DNA of 64,000 bases from Streptomyces sp. SID13726 (GTDB lineage: Bacteria; Actinomycetota; Actinomycetes; Streptomycetales; Streptomycetaceae), in contig NZ_JAAGLY010000017.1 in assembly GCF_010548375.1 (NCBI RefSeq), positions 124,001-188,000 on the forward strand, given 5' to 3'. The first letter of the stretch is position 1. The number at the start of each line of letters is the position of its first letter. Under the pieces are notes generated by a model. The model did not search any database, was not told where the DNA came from, and was given only the letters and a program-made list of their open reading frames with translations. Shown here one piece after another: positions 47,130 through 56,672 of the stretch. Made by a program: the position numbers and the translations under genes.

Positions 47130-47777
47130 TCAGGCCGCGCCTTCGCCGAGGAGGTAGCCGATGGCGTCGACGACGTCGTCGACGGTGTGGTGCGGTGTCA
47201 CCAGGCCGTCGGGCCAGGGGCGGCCGGTGACCCAGATGGTGCGCAGCCCGGCGTCGTTGCCGCCGACGATGTCGGTCTCGGGGTTGTCGCCGGTCATCCA
47301 GTCGCCGGGGCTGAGCTGGGTCCCGCAGCGTGCGGCGGCGAGTTCGAACAGTCGCGGGTCGGGCTTGCGGATGTCGATGTCGCCGGATGCCGCGATTCCG
47401 TCGATCAGGTCGGCGAGCCCGGTGGCGTGGATCTTGGCACGCTGGATGTCGCTGGCGCCGTTGGTGGCGACGCCGATGCTCCAGCCCGCCTCCCTGAGCT
47501 GCTCCAGGCTGCTGAGGACGGCGGGGCGGCAGTGCACCGCGGAGGCCATGCGGTCGATGTAGACGCGCCACAGGTGATCGGCGCTCTCCGCGACGGGGAA
47601 GGCGGCCCGCAACCGCTCGAAGTCACCGCGCTCGGCGTGGTCGGCGAGTTCGGTCAGCAGCCACCGCTCGATCTGCGGACCGTAGCCGTGGTCGTTGCTC
47701 AGGCTGGTGACGGCATCGGCGAAGGCGCCGCTGCGGTCGACCAGGGTGCCGTCCAGATCGAAGATCGCGAGTCTCAC
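47130..47777 (-). CDS. HAD-superfamily hydrolase
   Basis: The 215-residue protein is a HAD phosphatase with the nucleophile motif LAIFDLDGTLVD at residues about 3-14. A cap domain follows, then motif II IGVATNGASD (near 100), motif III Lys in DIRKPDPRLFE and motif IV MTGDNPETDIVGG. It hydrolyses a small phosphorylated metabolite, with the substrate unknown. The GTG at 47777 places the motif at the N-terminus, as expected. It sits 73 bp upstream of the sirtuin gene and may be co-transcribed with it. Confidence 0.9.
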   Translation of the reverse strand: MRLAIFDLDGTLVDRSGAFADAVTSLSNDHGYGPQIERWLLTELADHAERGDFERLRAAFPVAESADHLWRVYIDRMASAVHCRPAVLSSLEQLREAGWSIGVATNGASDIQRAKIHATGLADLIDGIAASGDIDIRKPDPRLFELAAARCGTQLSPGDWMTGDNPETDIVGGNDAGLRTIWVTGRPWPDGLVTPHHTVDDVVDAIGYLLGEGAA

Positions 47778-47905
47778 GAAGAGGGACCCTACGTGCCGGG
47801 GCGGGCGGCGGGAATGGGGCGGGGTGGGTGTGCGGGGCGGCCGGTGAGGGTCCCGGCCGCCTGTGGCGCGGACAACTTGCCGCAAGGGTCGGCGAGTTGC
47901 CGTGC

Positions 47906-49102
47906 TCAGGCGTCCGCGGGCGCGGTGGCGCGGTCCCGGGTGTCGGCGGCGGGCGCGAGGAGGATGGCGGAGGCGACGAAGACGAGGACCACGACCATCG
48001 CCGCGCGCAGCCCGTAGTGCTCGCCGAGGAATCCGAGCCCCGGCGGTCCGACGAGGAAGGCGACGTAGCCGATGACGGCCACCAGCGAGACCCGGGCGGT
48101 CTGGTCGGGTCCGGAGTCGCCGGCCGCGGACAGGGCGACGGGGAAGCCGAGGGAGGCGCCGAGTCCCCAGAACAGCACGGACAGCGCCGCCACGGTGACG
48201 TTGTCGGAGAAGATCACGAGGACCAGTCCGACGGCGCCGGACATGGCGCTCGCCCGCAGGACGGCGGCCCGCCCGAAGCGGACGAGGAAGAACGTGCCGC
48301 AGAAGCGTCCCAGGGTCATCGCGGCGGCGAACCCGACGTACACGAGCGAGCCGGCGGTGGCGTCGAGGCCGTGGCCGTCCACCATGAGCAGCGGCAGCCA
48401 GTCGTTGGCCGCGCCCTCCGCCAGCGCCATGGCCAGCACGATCGCGCCGATCAGGAGCAGCTTGCGGTCCTTCCAGACCTGTGGCCCCGGCTGCCGGGCC
48501 GCGGCGGAGGTGTCGCGCCGGGTACTGAGGCCGACGCCCGCCGGGAGCGCCCGTACGGCATACGCGAGCATGAGCGCGGAGAGCAGCGTGATGACGGCGA
48601 GGTGCCAGTGGACGGGGACGTCCGCGGCCGTGGCGGTCATCCCGGCCAGGCCGCCGACCACGGTGCCCAGGCTGAAGCACCCGTGCAGGGTGGGCAGCAC
48701 CGGTGCGCCGATGAGGCGCTCGACGTCGGCGCCGTCCACGTTGACCGCCACCTCGCCCGAGCCCATGCCCGCCCCGAAGAGGAACAGTCCGGCCGTGACC
48801 AGCGGCGCCGACGAGAGGGCGCTGCCGGCGCCGACGCCGACGGTGGCGGCGATGATCAGGACGGTGCCCAGTACGATCACGGGCCGGGTGCCGAGCCGCT
48901 CCACGAACCGCCCGGAACACAGGATGCCGATCATGGACCCCACGGACAGCCCGAACAGGATCAGGCCCATCTGCGCGGTGGAGACGCCGAGCCGGTCCCG
49001 GACGTCGGGGGTGCGGGTGACCCACGAGGACAGGGCGATGCCCGGGAGGAAGAAGAAGATGTACAGGGCCTGACGGCGCCGGCGCACGGCGAGGTCGGTC
49101 AA
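47906..49102 (-). CDS. MFS transporter
   Basis: The 398-residue protein has about 12 membrane helices with typical MFS loops (CSGRFVERLGTRPVIVLG in loop 2-3). It is probably a drug or metabolite exporter. The most likely start is TTG 49102, behind GGAGCC about seven bases away, which gives LTDLAVRRRRQALYIFF before the first helix. It is divergent from a TetR-family gene at 49229 with a partial palindrome between them, the classic efflux-pump/repressor arrangement. Confidence 0.88.
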   Translation of the reverse strand: MTDLAVRRRRQALYIFFFLPGIALSSWVTRTPDVRDRLGVSTAQMGLILFGLSVGSMIGILCSGRFVERLGTRPVIVLGTVLIIAATVGVGAGSALSSAPLVTAGLFLFGAGMGSGEVAVNVDGADVERLIGAPVLPTLHGCFSLGTVVGGLAGMTATAADVPVHWHLAVITLLSALMLAYAVRALPAGVGLSTRRDTSAAARQPGPQVWKDRKLLLIGAIVLAMALAEGAANDWLPLLMVDGHGLDATAGSLVYVGFAAAMTLGRFCGTFFLVRFGRAAVLRASAMSGAVGLVLVIFSDNVTVAALSVLFWGLGASLGFPVALSAAGDSGPDQTARVSLVAVIGYVAFLVGPPGLGFLGEHYGLRAAMVVVLVFVASAILLAPAADTRDRATAPADA

Positions 49103-49172
49103 GAGGAGGCTCCGCAGGGGTTGGGAAGAATGGGCCGGCACGCGACAGGTCCCACGTCCCTCACCCACTGGG

Positions 49173-49190
49173 TATGCACAAATGTACATA
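49173..49190. promoter_or_regulatory. Imperfect 18-bp palindrome between MFS and TetR genes
   Basis: TATGCACAAATGTACATA obeys dyad symmetry at seven of nine pairs and is AT-rich. It lies 71 bp from the MFS start and 39 bp from the TetR start. It is a probable operator for the adjacent TetR regulator. Confidence 0.6.
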
Positions 49191-49228
49191 ACTGCTGGGC
49201 GTGGGAGAAGAGAAGGCGGAGCTCTTAG

Positions 49229-49816
49229 ATGACCGGTAGCAACCGCGGCCCCAACGACCCCGGCCGGCGTGAACGCATCCTCGACGCGGCCCTCGACGTG
49301 ATCGCCGAACACGGCGCCATCAAAGTGACGTTCCGCAGGATCGCCGCCGCCGCCGAGGTCCCGCTCGGTTCGCTCACCTACTACTTCGACGACATGCAGC
49401 ACCTGCTCACCGAGGCGTTCACGCGTCTCGCCGAGTCCGTCTCCACGCGCTACGGCGCTCTGCTGACCGCGGCGCGGACCCCGCAGGAGGCCCAGGACGC
49501 CGTCGTGGAGATCATCTGCGGCAAGGTCTGGGGCACCGACCGCAACCTCCTGCTCAGCTACGAGCTCTACGCCTTCGCCGCCCGCCACCCCGAACTGCGG
49601 GACGTCATGCGCTCCTGGATGCAGGCCAGCCGCGACTCCCTCGCTGGCCACTTCGACCCTCTCACCGCCCGCGCCCTGGACGCCCTCGTCGAGGGTTTCT
49701 CCATCCACAACTCGGTCGACGACCGGCCGACGGACCGTGCGGCGGTGGCGGCGATCGTGCGGGCGGTGGTGGAGCGTCGTGCGGAGGACGCGGCGGCCGG
49801 GGGCGGCCAGGGCTAG
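49229..49816 (+). CDS. TetR-family transcriptional regulator
   Basis: The 195-residue protein has an N-terminal helix-turn-helix (about 14-60; GAIKVTFRRIAAAAEVPLGS, LTYYFDDMQHLL) and a C-terminal ligand domain with conserved VWGTDRNLLLSYELYAFAAR. The ATG at 49229 has GGCGGAG upstream. It is divergent from the MFS transporter gene and probably represses it until the transported compound binds. It converges on the beta-lactamase-fold gene with about 50 bp between. Confidence 0.9.
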   Translation: MTGSNRGPNDPGRRERILDAALDVIAEHGAIKVTFRRIAAAAEVPLGSLTYYFDDMQHLLTEAFTRLAESVSTRYGALLTAARTPQEAQDAVVEIICGKVWGTDRNLLLSYELYAFAARHPELRDVMRSWMQASRDSLAGHFDPLTARALDALVEGFSIHNSVDDRPTDRAAVAAIVRAVVERRAEDAAAGGGQG

Positions 49817-49869
49817 TTCCACCCTGCCGCCCCAGCCGCCCCTGCCGCCCCCGCTGTCCTCCTGCCGCT

Positions 49870-51075
49870 CTACCGCGTGGGGGCGGGCCGGTCGTAGACG
49901 TGGCCGGGTGTGACGATCTGCGTGATGGCCCGCGCGAGCAGCGAGGACGGTTCCTGCCCCTGGTAGGTGATGTCGGTGTTGATCATCAGGACCAGGGTGG
50001 CCCTCTTGGGCGGCAGGTAGACGGTGACGGTCTGGTACCCGGGGATGGAGCCGTTGTGCCCGATCCAGCCGCCGCTGTCGAAGATGCCGAGTCCGTAGCT
50101 CGTGCCCGGATGCCCGGTGGGCAGCATCCTCAGCCGCTGGGCCTGGGTCTGCGGCCGCAGCAGGGAGCCGGTGGCGACGACCTCGGCCCAGCGCCGCAGG
50201 TCCTCCAGGTCGGAGATCATCCCGCCGGCGGCCCAGGCCCAGCTGGGGTTCCAGTGCGTGCTGTCGGCGACCGCACCGCTCAGGGTCTGGTCGGTGTACC
50301 CGTGCGGATGCGGCCGGGGGAACTCGGGCCCCTCCGGCAGCAGCGTGTGCGCGAGCCGGGCGGGACGCAGCACCCGCCGCTCGAGGAAGTCCCCGAGAGG
50401 ACGCCCGCCGACCTTCTCGACCACCAGGCCGAGCAGGACGAAGTTGGTGTTGGAGTACTGGAACTGCGCGCCCGGCGCGAAGGTGTTCCTGTGCCGGAAG
50501 CCGTACGCCAACACCTGCTCCGGGCTGAACGACCGCTGCGGATCACTCAGCAGATCACGCTGGAAGTCCGCGTCCTCGGTGTAGGGGAAGAGCCCGCTGC
50601 GCATCTCGGCCAGATGCCGCAGGGTGATCCGGGACCCCCCGGGCACCCCGTGGACATACCGCGAGATCGGATCATCGAGCCCGACCCGACCGTCGTCCAC
50701 GAGCTTGAGCAGCGCGGTGACGGCGAAGGTCTTGGTCTCGCTCCCGATCCGCACGAACACACCGCTGTCCATGGGCTTTCCGGTCGCGGTGTCGGCGACC
50801 CCGGTGGCCCGGACGTAGCGTCCCTTGCCGGGCATCCACAGACCGGCCACCACACCGGGAACCCCGGTCTGCCGGCGTACCTTCTCGATGGCCTTGTCCA
50901 GCCTGGCGGCCAGCGCCGGGTCGAGCTCGTGCGACGGACGGTCGTCGTCCACGGCCCGGTGGTGGACGGCGGTGGCCGGAGCGGCGGTGGCCGGTGCCAC
51001 CGCCACCGGGGCGGACACGGCGGCCACGAGCAGCGCTGCGGCGAGGACACGGCGGGCGGGGGTACGGCGTCTCAC
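49870..51075 (-). CDS. Secreted serine hydrolase (class C beta-lactamase / DD-carboxypeptidase fold)
   Basis: The 401-residue protein has a Sec signal (ARRVLAAALLVAAVSAPVAV) and the serine beta-lactamase-like fold. The nucleophile motif SxxK is GSETKTFAV (near residue 112). The YxN motif is QFQYSNTNFVLLG (near 205), and the third motif is GHNGSIPG near the C-terminus. Streptomyces R61-like D-Ala-D-Ala carboxypeptidases share this layout, and esterases are possible too. The GTG at 51075 follows GAGG nine bases upstream. Confidence 0.9.
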   Translation of the reverse strand: MRRRTPARRVLAAALLVAAVSAPVAVAPATAAPATAVHHRAVDDDRPSHELDPALAARLDKAIEKVRRQTGVPGVVAGLWMPGKGRYVRATGVADTATGKPMDSGVFVRIGSETKTFAVTALLKLVDDGRVGLDDPISRYVHGVPGGSRITLRHLAEMRSGLFPYTEDADFQRDLLSDPQRSFSPEQVLAYGFRHRNTFAPGAQFQYSNTNFVLLGLVVEKVGGRPLGDFLERRVLRPARLAHTLLPEGPEFPRPHPHGYTDQTLSGAVADSTHWNPSWAWAAGGMISDLEDLRRWAEVVATGSLLRPQTQAQRLRMLPTGHPGTSYGLGIFDSGGWIGHNGSIPGYQTVTVYLPPKRATLVLMINTDITYQGQEPSSLLARAITQIVTPGHVYDRPAPTR

Positions 51076-51343
51076 GTCTGAGTGCCTCTTCCAGGTCTGG
51101 GACGGGGCTGCCACAGCACCATCCGGGCCCTGGCCACGGCTCCTCCGCTCGATCGTCCCCACGCAAGTCCACCCGTTCGGCGCGCCGTCGGTCGCTCTGA
51201 CGCACTACCTCGTCCGCGGCGACCGCTCACCGGACGGATCAAGCCCTGTCCACACGATCGGCCACCGCAACCCGCCGGCCCGGCGCGAGGCCGAGACCTC
51301 CGTGTCCGGCTCGCCCGCCACTGACGGGCCGACCGTCCGCCCC

Positions 51344-51922
51344 CTACCCGACGAAGTCCGGCTGCCAGGGCAGGACGTGATAGTCACCCGTGCCGTTCTT
51401 CACCCGCTCGAAGGGAGCCGAACTCACGCACTTCGGCAGGTCCTTGGTCTCCACCGGGTTGCCCACGGACGCCCAGCTGTAGCCCAGCCGATCGTGCCGG
51501 CCGAGGTCGTGCACGGTGAAGCCGACCCGCTTGCCCTTGGCGCCGGGCAGGTCACTGGCCGTGATGACACCGGTGGCGACGGCGACCTTTCCGCCGGTCA
51601 CCAGGCAGTCGATCCGGCCCTCCGCCCAGGCGCCGTCACCGTCGAGGTAGTGACTGAAGCGGAAGGTCCCGGTGGCCATCGCGGGATCGTCCCCGTGCTC
51701 GGCGGCGAGATGCGCGTCGAAGGTGAAGGTGATGTCGTCCCCGAGCGTGCGGGAGAGCTTGGCGGAACCGGTGAGCGCCGCGGCTTCCCGCGGCCGGTCG
51801 GGGGTGCCGCTTCCGGACGAACCGCCGGAGGCTGCGGCGGAGGCGGTGAACGCGACGGTGATCAGGACGGCGGCACCCGTGGCGACACGGATACGGGCGG
51901 AGGCCGACGCACGGCGGCTCAT
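51344..51922 (-). CDS. Secreted hypothetical protein
   Basis: The 192-residue protein has a Sec signal (RIRVATGAAVLITVAFTASA) and a Ser/Gly-rich spacer. A beta-rich domain follows (SRTLGDDITFTFDAHLAAE, FRFSHYLDGDGAWAEGRIDC, GFTVHDLGRHDRLGYSW). The paired Cys (IDCLVTGG and LPKCVSS) could form a disulfide. No family name is recognised. The ATG at 51922 has GGAAGGA upstream. Confidence 0.75.
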   Translation of the reverse strand: MSRRASASARIRVATGAAVLITVAFTASAAASGGSSGSGTPDRPREAAALTGSAKLSRTLGDDITFTFDAHLAAEHGDDPAMATGTFRFSHYLDGDGAWAEGRIDCLVTGGKVAVATGVITASDLPGAKGKRVGFTVHDLGRHDRLGYSWASVGNPVETKDLPKCVSSAPFERVKNGTGDYHVLPWQPDFVG

Positions 51923-52273
51923 GGCGGGTCCTTCCTCATGGACGGTGCCCGTGCTTCGCGGGCTCGCCCAGCGTCCCGCGGACCCACGGACCGTCACATC
52001 GCCCCGGGAACTGACGCAGCGGCCCGCCGCCGGGCGTACGCCTGTGATCGCCGTGCGCCCTGAGAGGTACCCCCGCCTGCGTCTCCGGGCGCATGTCCCG
52101 TTCGACCGCGTCGGCGCCCGAAGCCGCTGTTCCCCCCTGCATCCCGGAGAGGACCGAGCAGTTCGGCAGGGGCCCGCGGGGTCGGCGTACCGTGGAACCG
52201 GAACGGCGGGCGGCTACGGAAGGCACCGGGGCCGGCGCGCCCACCACCGGGGCGGCAAGGAGGCGCGGCGGCG
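51923..52273. other. Divergent intergenic region (351 bp), no gene supported
   Basis: This region lies between the secreted hypothetical protein (minus) and the MpaB-type oxygenase (plus) and holds both promoters. No palindrome, RNA gene or small coding sequence stood out. The last bases carry the strong AAGGAGG of the oxygenase gene. Confidence 0.4.
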
Positions 52274-53131
52274 ATGACCGAGCTTCGCGATCGGCTGGGC
52301 AAGGCGCTGTTCCGGCGCGTGGCCGGCCCGGACGGACCCGCCCGTCGCGCCCGGATCCACGACACACCCGGACCGCGGTGGTTCGGTCCGGAACGTCCCG
52401 TCCGAGTCGTCCACGGCGACGCGTCGATGTTCATCGGCGGACTGAGCGCACTCCTGCTCCAGTCCCTGCACCCGCTCGCCATGGCCGCCGTGTCCGCGCA
52501 CTCCGGCTTCCGCGGCGATCCCTGGGGACGTCTCCAGCGCACCAGCACCTTCCTCGCCGTCACCACCTACGGCACCGCGTCCGATGCGGAGGAGGCCGTC
52601 GCCCGGGTGCGCGACATCCACCTGCGGGTACGCGGGACGACGACCGAGGGACTGGCGTACCACGCCGCGGACCCGCATCTGCTGGGCTGGGTGCACGCGG
52701 CCGAGACCGACAGCTTCCTGCGCGCGCACGAACGCTACGGGGCCCGTCCGCTCGACCCGGCCGGATACGACGCGTACGTGGCGGACACCGCGCGGGTGGC
52801 CGAGGCCCTGGGCGTAGTCGACCCACCGCGCGACCGCCCGGCCCTGACCGAGCTGCTGGCCGCCTACCAGCCGGAACTGCGCGTTACCCCGGAAGCGAGA
52901 TCCGCCGCCCGGTTCCTCCTCCTGCGACCGCCCGTCCCCCTGCCCGTGCGGCCGTTCTACGGCGCCCTGGCCGCGAGCGCGGTCGCCCTGCTCCCGACAT
53001 GGGCCCGGGGCGTGCTCGGGCTGCCCCGTCTGCCCGTGCTGGAGGACTTCGCGGTACGTCCCACGGGCCTCCTCATGACCCGCACGATCCGTTGGGCCAT
53101 GACGCCGGGACCACCCGACGCCCGGCGATGA
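52274..53131 (+). CDS. MpaB-type oxygenase (DUF2236)
   Basis: The 285-residue protein belongs to the DUF2236/MpaB/Lcp family of heme-dependent oxygenases. It has the conserved opening SMFIGGLSALLLQSLHPLAM, then GDPWGRLQRTSTFLAVTTYG and VHAAETDSFLRAHERYG, which contains the likely heme-ligand His. Members oxidise lipids, rubber or secondary metabolites; the substrate here is unknown. The ATG at 52274 has AAGGAGG seven bases upstream, one of the best sites in the window. Confidence 0.9.
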   Translation: MTELRDRLGKALFRRVAGPDGPARRARIHDTPGPRWFGPERPVRVVHGDASMFIGGLSALLLQSLHPLAMAAVSAHSGFRGDPWGRLQRTSTFLAVTTYGTASDAEEAVARVRDIHLRVRGTTTEGLAYHAADPHLLGWVHAAETDSFLRAHERYGARPLDPAGYDAYVADTARVAEALGVVDPPRDRPALTELLAAYQPELRVTPEARSAARFLLLRPPVPLPVRPFYGALAASAVALLPTWARGVLGLPRLPVLEDFAVRPTGLLMTRTIRWAMTPGPPDARR

Positions 53132-53189
53132 GTTCTCCGCCCGACGCCGGTCTCCTACCGCAGGTCGCCCGCAGGGCGAGGAGAGGACC

Positions 53190-53633
53190 ATGGACATGAG
53201 GTTCAGCACCAAGATGTTCCGCACCGGCAACAACACCGGCGTCCCGGTTCCGCCCGAGGTGGTCGAGGCGCTGGGCGGTGGCAAGCGCGCGGCCGTCAAC
53301 GTCACGGTCAACGGCTACGCCTACCGTTCCACGATCGCCTCGATGGGCGGACAGTTCCTGATCCCGTTCAGCGCCGACAAGCGGCGGGAGTCCGGAATCG
53401 CGGGCGGTGACGACATCGACGTGGAACTGACGCTGGACACGGCCCCACGCACGGTCGAGCCGCCAGCGGACCTCGCCGCCGCGATGGCGGCGGTGCCCGG
53501 GGCCGAGGAGGCGTTCAGGGCGCTCGCTCCCAGCCGCCAGAAGGCCCACGTCACGTCGGTCGACGACGCGAGGACGGACGCCACACGCCGACGGCGCATC
53601 GACAAGGTGATCTCGGAACTGACTTCCCGGTGA
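53190..53633 (+). CDS. DUF1905 / YdeI-like protein
   Basis: The 147-residue protein has an N-terminal DUF1905 beta-barrel (about 3-90; NNTGVPVPPEVVEALGGGKR, YAYRSTIASMGGQFLIPFS). A C-terminal YdeI/OmpD-associated helical segment follows (EEAFRALAPSRQKAHVTSVD). These two modules commonly occur together in actinobacteria. The function is unproven. The ATG at 53190 has GAGGAGAGG upstream. It converges on the molybdoenzyme gene with 55 bp between. Confidence 0.85.
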   Translation: MDMRFSTKMFRTGNNTGVPVPPEVVEALGGGKRAAVNVTVNGYAYRSTIASMGGQFLIPFSADKRRESGIAGGDDIDVELTLDTAPRTVEPPADLAAAMAAVPGAEEAFRALAPSRQKAHVTSVDDARTDATRRRRIDKVISELTSR

Positions 53634-53688
53634 TCCGCGTTCGGTGGGCACTGCGCCGCGAGCCCCGACACCACGGCACGCCGGTGGA

Positions 53689-56001
53689 TCAGTCGGGAGC
53701 GGGCCCCGCCGGATCGGTCCTCGGTTCCAGACGTACGACGATGCCCTTCGACGTCGGCTGATTGCTGATGTCGGCCACGCTGTCCAGCGGCACCAGGACG
53801 TTGGTCTCGGGGTAGTAGGCCGCCGCGGAGCCCGGGGCGGTGGGGTAGGGGACGGTCTCGAAGTTCTCTGCGCGACGCTCGACGCCGTCCGTCCAGACGC
53901 TCACCAGGTCGACGTGATCGCCCTGGGCGAGACCGAGGCGGGAGAGGTCGGCCGGGTGGACGAGCACGACGTGACGGCTGCCGTGGATGCCGCGGTAGCG
54001 GTCGTCGAGTGTGTAGGGGACGGTGTTCCACTGGTCGTGCGAGCGCAGGGTCTGCAACAGCAGGTGGCCTTGCGGCGCCCGCGGGATCACCGTCTCGTTG
54101 CGGGTGAACAGCGCTTTGCCCGAGGAGGTGTTGAACACGCCCTCGTTGACGGGGTTGGGCAGCCGGAAGCCGCCGGGGCGGGTGACCCGCGCGTTGAAGT
54201 CGTGGAATCCCGGCACGATGCGGGAGATGCGGTCACGGATCGTGCCGTAGTCCCCTTCGAACCGGTCCCAGGGGATGTCCGGCTTGTCGCCGAGGGTGCG
54301 GCGGGCGAGCCGGCACAGGATGGCGACCTCGCTGAGCAGCAAGGGGGAGGCGGGTTCGAGGCGTCCCTGGGAGGCGTGCACCTCGCTCATGGAGTCCTCC
54401 ACCGTGACGGACTGCTCCCCGTCGGCCTGCACGTCGCGTTCGGTGCGGCCGAGGGTCGGCAGGATCAGTGCCGTGTCGCCGCAGACGGTGTGAGACCGGT
54501 TCAGCTTGGTGGATATGTGCGCGGTCAGCCGGCACGAACGCATCGCGTCCTCGGTGACCGCGCTGTCGGGAGCGGCCCGCACGAAGTTGCCGGCCAGCGC
54601 GAGGAACACCTTGACGCGGCCTTCGCGCATCGCCTTCACGGAGTTCACCGAGTCCAGTCCGTGCGGGCGCGGGGGATCGAAACCGAACTCCTCGCGCAGC
54701 GCGTCGAGAAACGAGTCCGGCATCTGCTCCCAGATGCCCATGGTGCGGTCCCCCTGGACGTTGCTGTGTCCGCGCACCGGACAGGCTCCGGTCCCGGCCC
54801 GGCCGAGATTGCCGCGCAGCATCAGGAAGTTGACGATCTCCCGGACGGTCGGCACGCCGTGCTTGTGCTGGGTGATGCCCATCGCCCAGCAGACGACGAC
54901 GCGTTCGCTGCCGAGGACCTCGTCGTGGACCTTCTCGATCTCCTCGCGGTTCAGTCCGGTCGCGGCGTGTACGTCGTCCCAGTCGACCGTGCGGGCCTGC
55001 TGGGCGAACTCCTCGAAGCCCGCGGTGTGGGCGTCGATGAAGTCGTGGTCCAGGACGGTGCCGGGCCGGTCGTCCTCTGCCTGGAGCAGCAGCAGGTTGA
55101 GGGCCTGGAAGAGGGCGAGGTCGCCGCCCGGCTTGATGTGCAGGAAGCGGTCGGCGAGCCGGGTGCCGCGTCCGACGACCCCGCTCGGCTTCTGGGGGTT
55201 CTTGAAGCGCCGCAGCCCCGCCTCGGGCAGCGGATTGACGGCCACGATGCGGGCGCCGCCCCGTTTGGCCTCCTCCAGGGCGGACAGCTGGCGCGGGTGG
55301 TTGCTGCCGGGGTTCTGTCCGACCAGGAAGATCAGGTCGGCGTGGTGCAGGTCGTCGAGGCTGACGGTGCCCTTGCCGGTGCCCAGCGTCTCGCTGAGCG
55401 CGAAGCCGCTGGACTCATGGCACATGTTGCTGCAGTCGGGCAGGTTGTTGGTGCCGAAGGCGCGGGCGAAGAGCTGAAGGACGAAGGCCGCCTCGTTGCT
55501 GGCCCGGCCCGAGGTGTAGAAGACGGCCTCGTCGGGGGAGGGGAGCGAGGCGAGTTCGTCGGCGAGCACGCCGAGGGCGTCGTTCCAGCCGACGGGCTCG
55601 TAGTGGTCGGAGCCCGGCCGTTTGATCATCGGCTCGGTGAGCCGGCCCTGCTGGTTGAGCCACATGTCGGAGCGCCCGGCGAGATCGGAGACGCTGTGCT
55701 CACGGAAGAAGTCGGCGGTGATCCGGCGCTTCGTGGCCTCGTCGTTGATGTGCTTGGCACCGTTCTCGCAGTACTCGTTGCGATGGCGGTGCCCCGGGGC
55801 CGGATCGGCCCAGGCGCAGCCGGGACAGTCGATCCCGCCCACCTGGTTCATGGCCAGCAGGTCCACGCCGGTCCTGCGCGCCGAGGTCTGCTCCAGGGAG
55901 TACTCCAGCGCGTGCACCACCGCGGGGACCCCCGCCGCCCACTTCTTCGGCGGTGTCACGGTGAGGCCGGTCTCCGGCTCCTCGCCGGGCATGTTCCGCA
56001 T
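53689..56001 (-). CDS. YdeP-type molybdopterin oxidoreductase (FdhF-like)
   Basis: The 770-residue protein is a cytoplasmic bis-MGD enzyme related to formate dehydrogenase H but of the YdeP subfamily. Visible motifs include FYTSGRASNEAAFVLQLFAR and the Mo-ligand stretch NLPDCSNMCHESSGFAL, where a Cys (near 191) sits at the position of the formate-dehydrogenase selenocysteine. FLVGQNPGSNHPRQL and a C-terminal dinucleotide-binding domain follow. The early Cys pair in CPGCAWADP may bind a cluster or be structural. The ATG at 56001 has AAGGG upstream. The SRPBCC gene lies 50 bp upstream on the same strand. Confidence 0.9.
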   Translation of the reverse strand: MRNMPGEEPETGLTVTPPKKWAAGVPAVVHALEYSLEQTSARRTGVDLLAMNQVGGIDCPGCAWADPAPGHRHRNEYCENGAKHINDEATKRRITADFFREHSVSDLAGRSDMWLNQQGRLTEPMIKRPGSDHYEPVGWNDALGVLADELASLPSPDEAVFYTSGRASNEAAFVLQLFARAFGTNNLPDCSNMCHESSGFALSETLGTGKGTVSLDDLHHADLIFLVGQNPGSNHPRQLSALEEAKRGGARIVAVNPLPEAGLRRFKNPQKPSGVVGRGTRLADRFLHIKPGGDLALFQALNLLLLQAEDDRPGTVLDHDFIDAHTAGFEEFAQQARTVDWDDVHAATGLNREEIEKVHDEVLGSERVVVCWAMGITQHKHGVPTVREIVNFLMLRGNLGRAGTGACPVRGHSNVQGDRTMGIWEQMPDSFLDALREEFGFDPPRPHGLDSVNSVKAMREGRVKVFLALAGNFVRAAPDSAVTEDAMRSCRLTAHISTKLNRSHTVCGDTALILPTLGRTERDVQADGEQSVTVEDSMSEVHASQGRLEPASPLLLSEVAILCRLARRTLGDKPDIPWDRFEGDYGTIRDRISRIVPGFHDFNARVTRPGGFRLPNPVNEGVFNTSSGKALFTRNETVIPRAPQGHLLLQTLRSHDQWNTVPYTLDDRYRGIHGSRHVVLVHPADLSRLGLAQGDHVDLVSVWTDGVERRAENFETVPYPTAPGSAAAYYPETNVLVPLDSVADISNQPTSKGIVVRLEPRTDPAGPAPD

Positions 56002-56051
56002 CGCTTCGCCCTTCACTCGCCACGTCTTTCCTGCCGTGTCCGCCGCGCGGG

Positions 56052-56672
56052 TCAGCCGACCGGCCACTGCGCCACACGGCTCCTGGGCGGTTCCGGGTGG
56101 TCGTGCTGGACGCGGCCGTTGCGGATGGTGCCGCGCCAGGCCCCGCCCTCTTGCCCCAGGCCCTCGATGAACCCCTTGAAGAGCAGCAGCTCACGCCGCA
56201 CCACCCGGGCCATCAGGCGCGCGGCCACGGACGAGCCGGTGAGCATGCGCGCGGCGCCCCGCGGCTCCAGCAGCATCCGTACGGTGATCGCCGTACCGCC
56301 CGCCTTCGTCGTCCTGAACTCCACCTCGCCCTGATGGGAGGGGCGCTGCTCCAGACCGCGCCAGGCCAGACGAGCGTCCGGGTCCTGCTCCACGATCTCC
56401 ACCGCGAACCGGTGGCGCAGCGCCCCGTAGCCGATGACCCAGGCGGTCACGGTGGGCCTGACCTGCTCGACATCGCGCACCACGGCCGAGAACCGGGGGA
56501 AGGTCTTGAACTGCGTCCACTGGTTGTACGCCGTTCGCACCGGCACCGCGATCTCGACCGTCTCCTCGACGTGGAGCTCCCGCAGCGGCCGTCGGCGTGT
56601 GAGGCCGTCGCCGTCGGGACGCCTTCGCGGCATGTCCGGAACAGCCTGTCCGGGGTCGTGTGCGCGTGCCAT
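56052..56672 (-). CDS. SRPBCC-fold (polyketide cyclase/coenzyme Q-binding-like) protein
   Basis: The 206-residue protein has a charged N-terminus, then an SRPBCC/START-like domain (about 38-180). Its opening strand is HVEETVEIAVPVRTAYNQWT, followed by FKTFPRFSAVVRDVEQV and the C-terminal amphipathic helix. It probably binds a hydrophobic ligand. The ATG at 56672 has GGAGAGG about seven bases upstream. The gene precedes the molybdoenzyme with a 50-bp gap and is likely in the same operon, though the link is unexplained. Confidence 0.85.
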   Translation of the reverse strand: MARAHDPGQAVPDMPRRRPDGDGLTRRRPLRELHVEETVEIAVPVRTAYNQWTQFKTFPRFSAVVRDVEQVRPTVTAWVIGYGALRHRFAVEIVEQDPDARLAWRGLEQRPSHQGEVEFRTTKAGGTAITVRMLLEPRGAARMLTGSSVAARLMARVVRRELLLFKGFIEGLGQEGGAWRGTIRNGRVQHDHPEPPRSRVAQWPVG

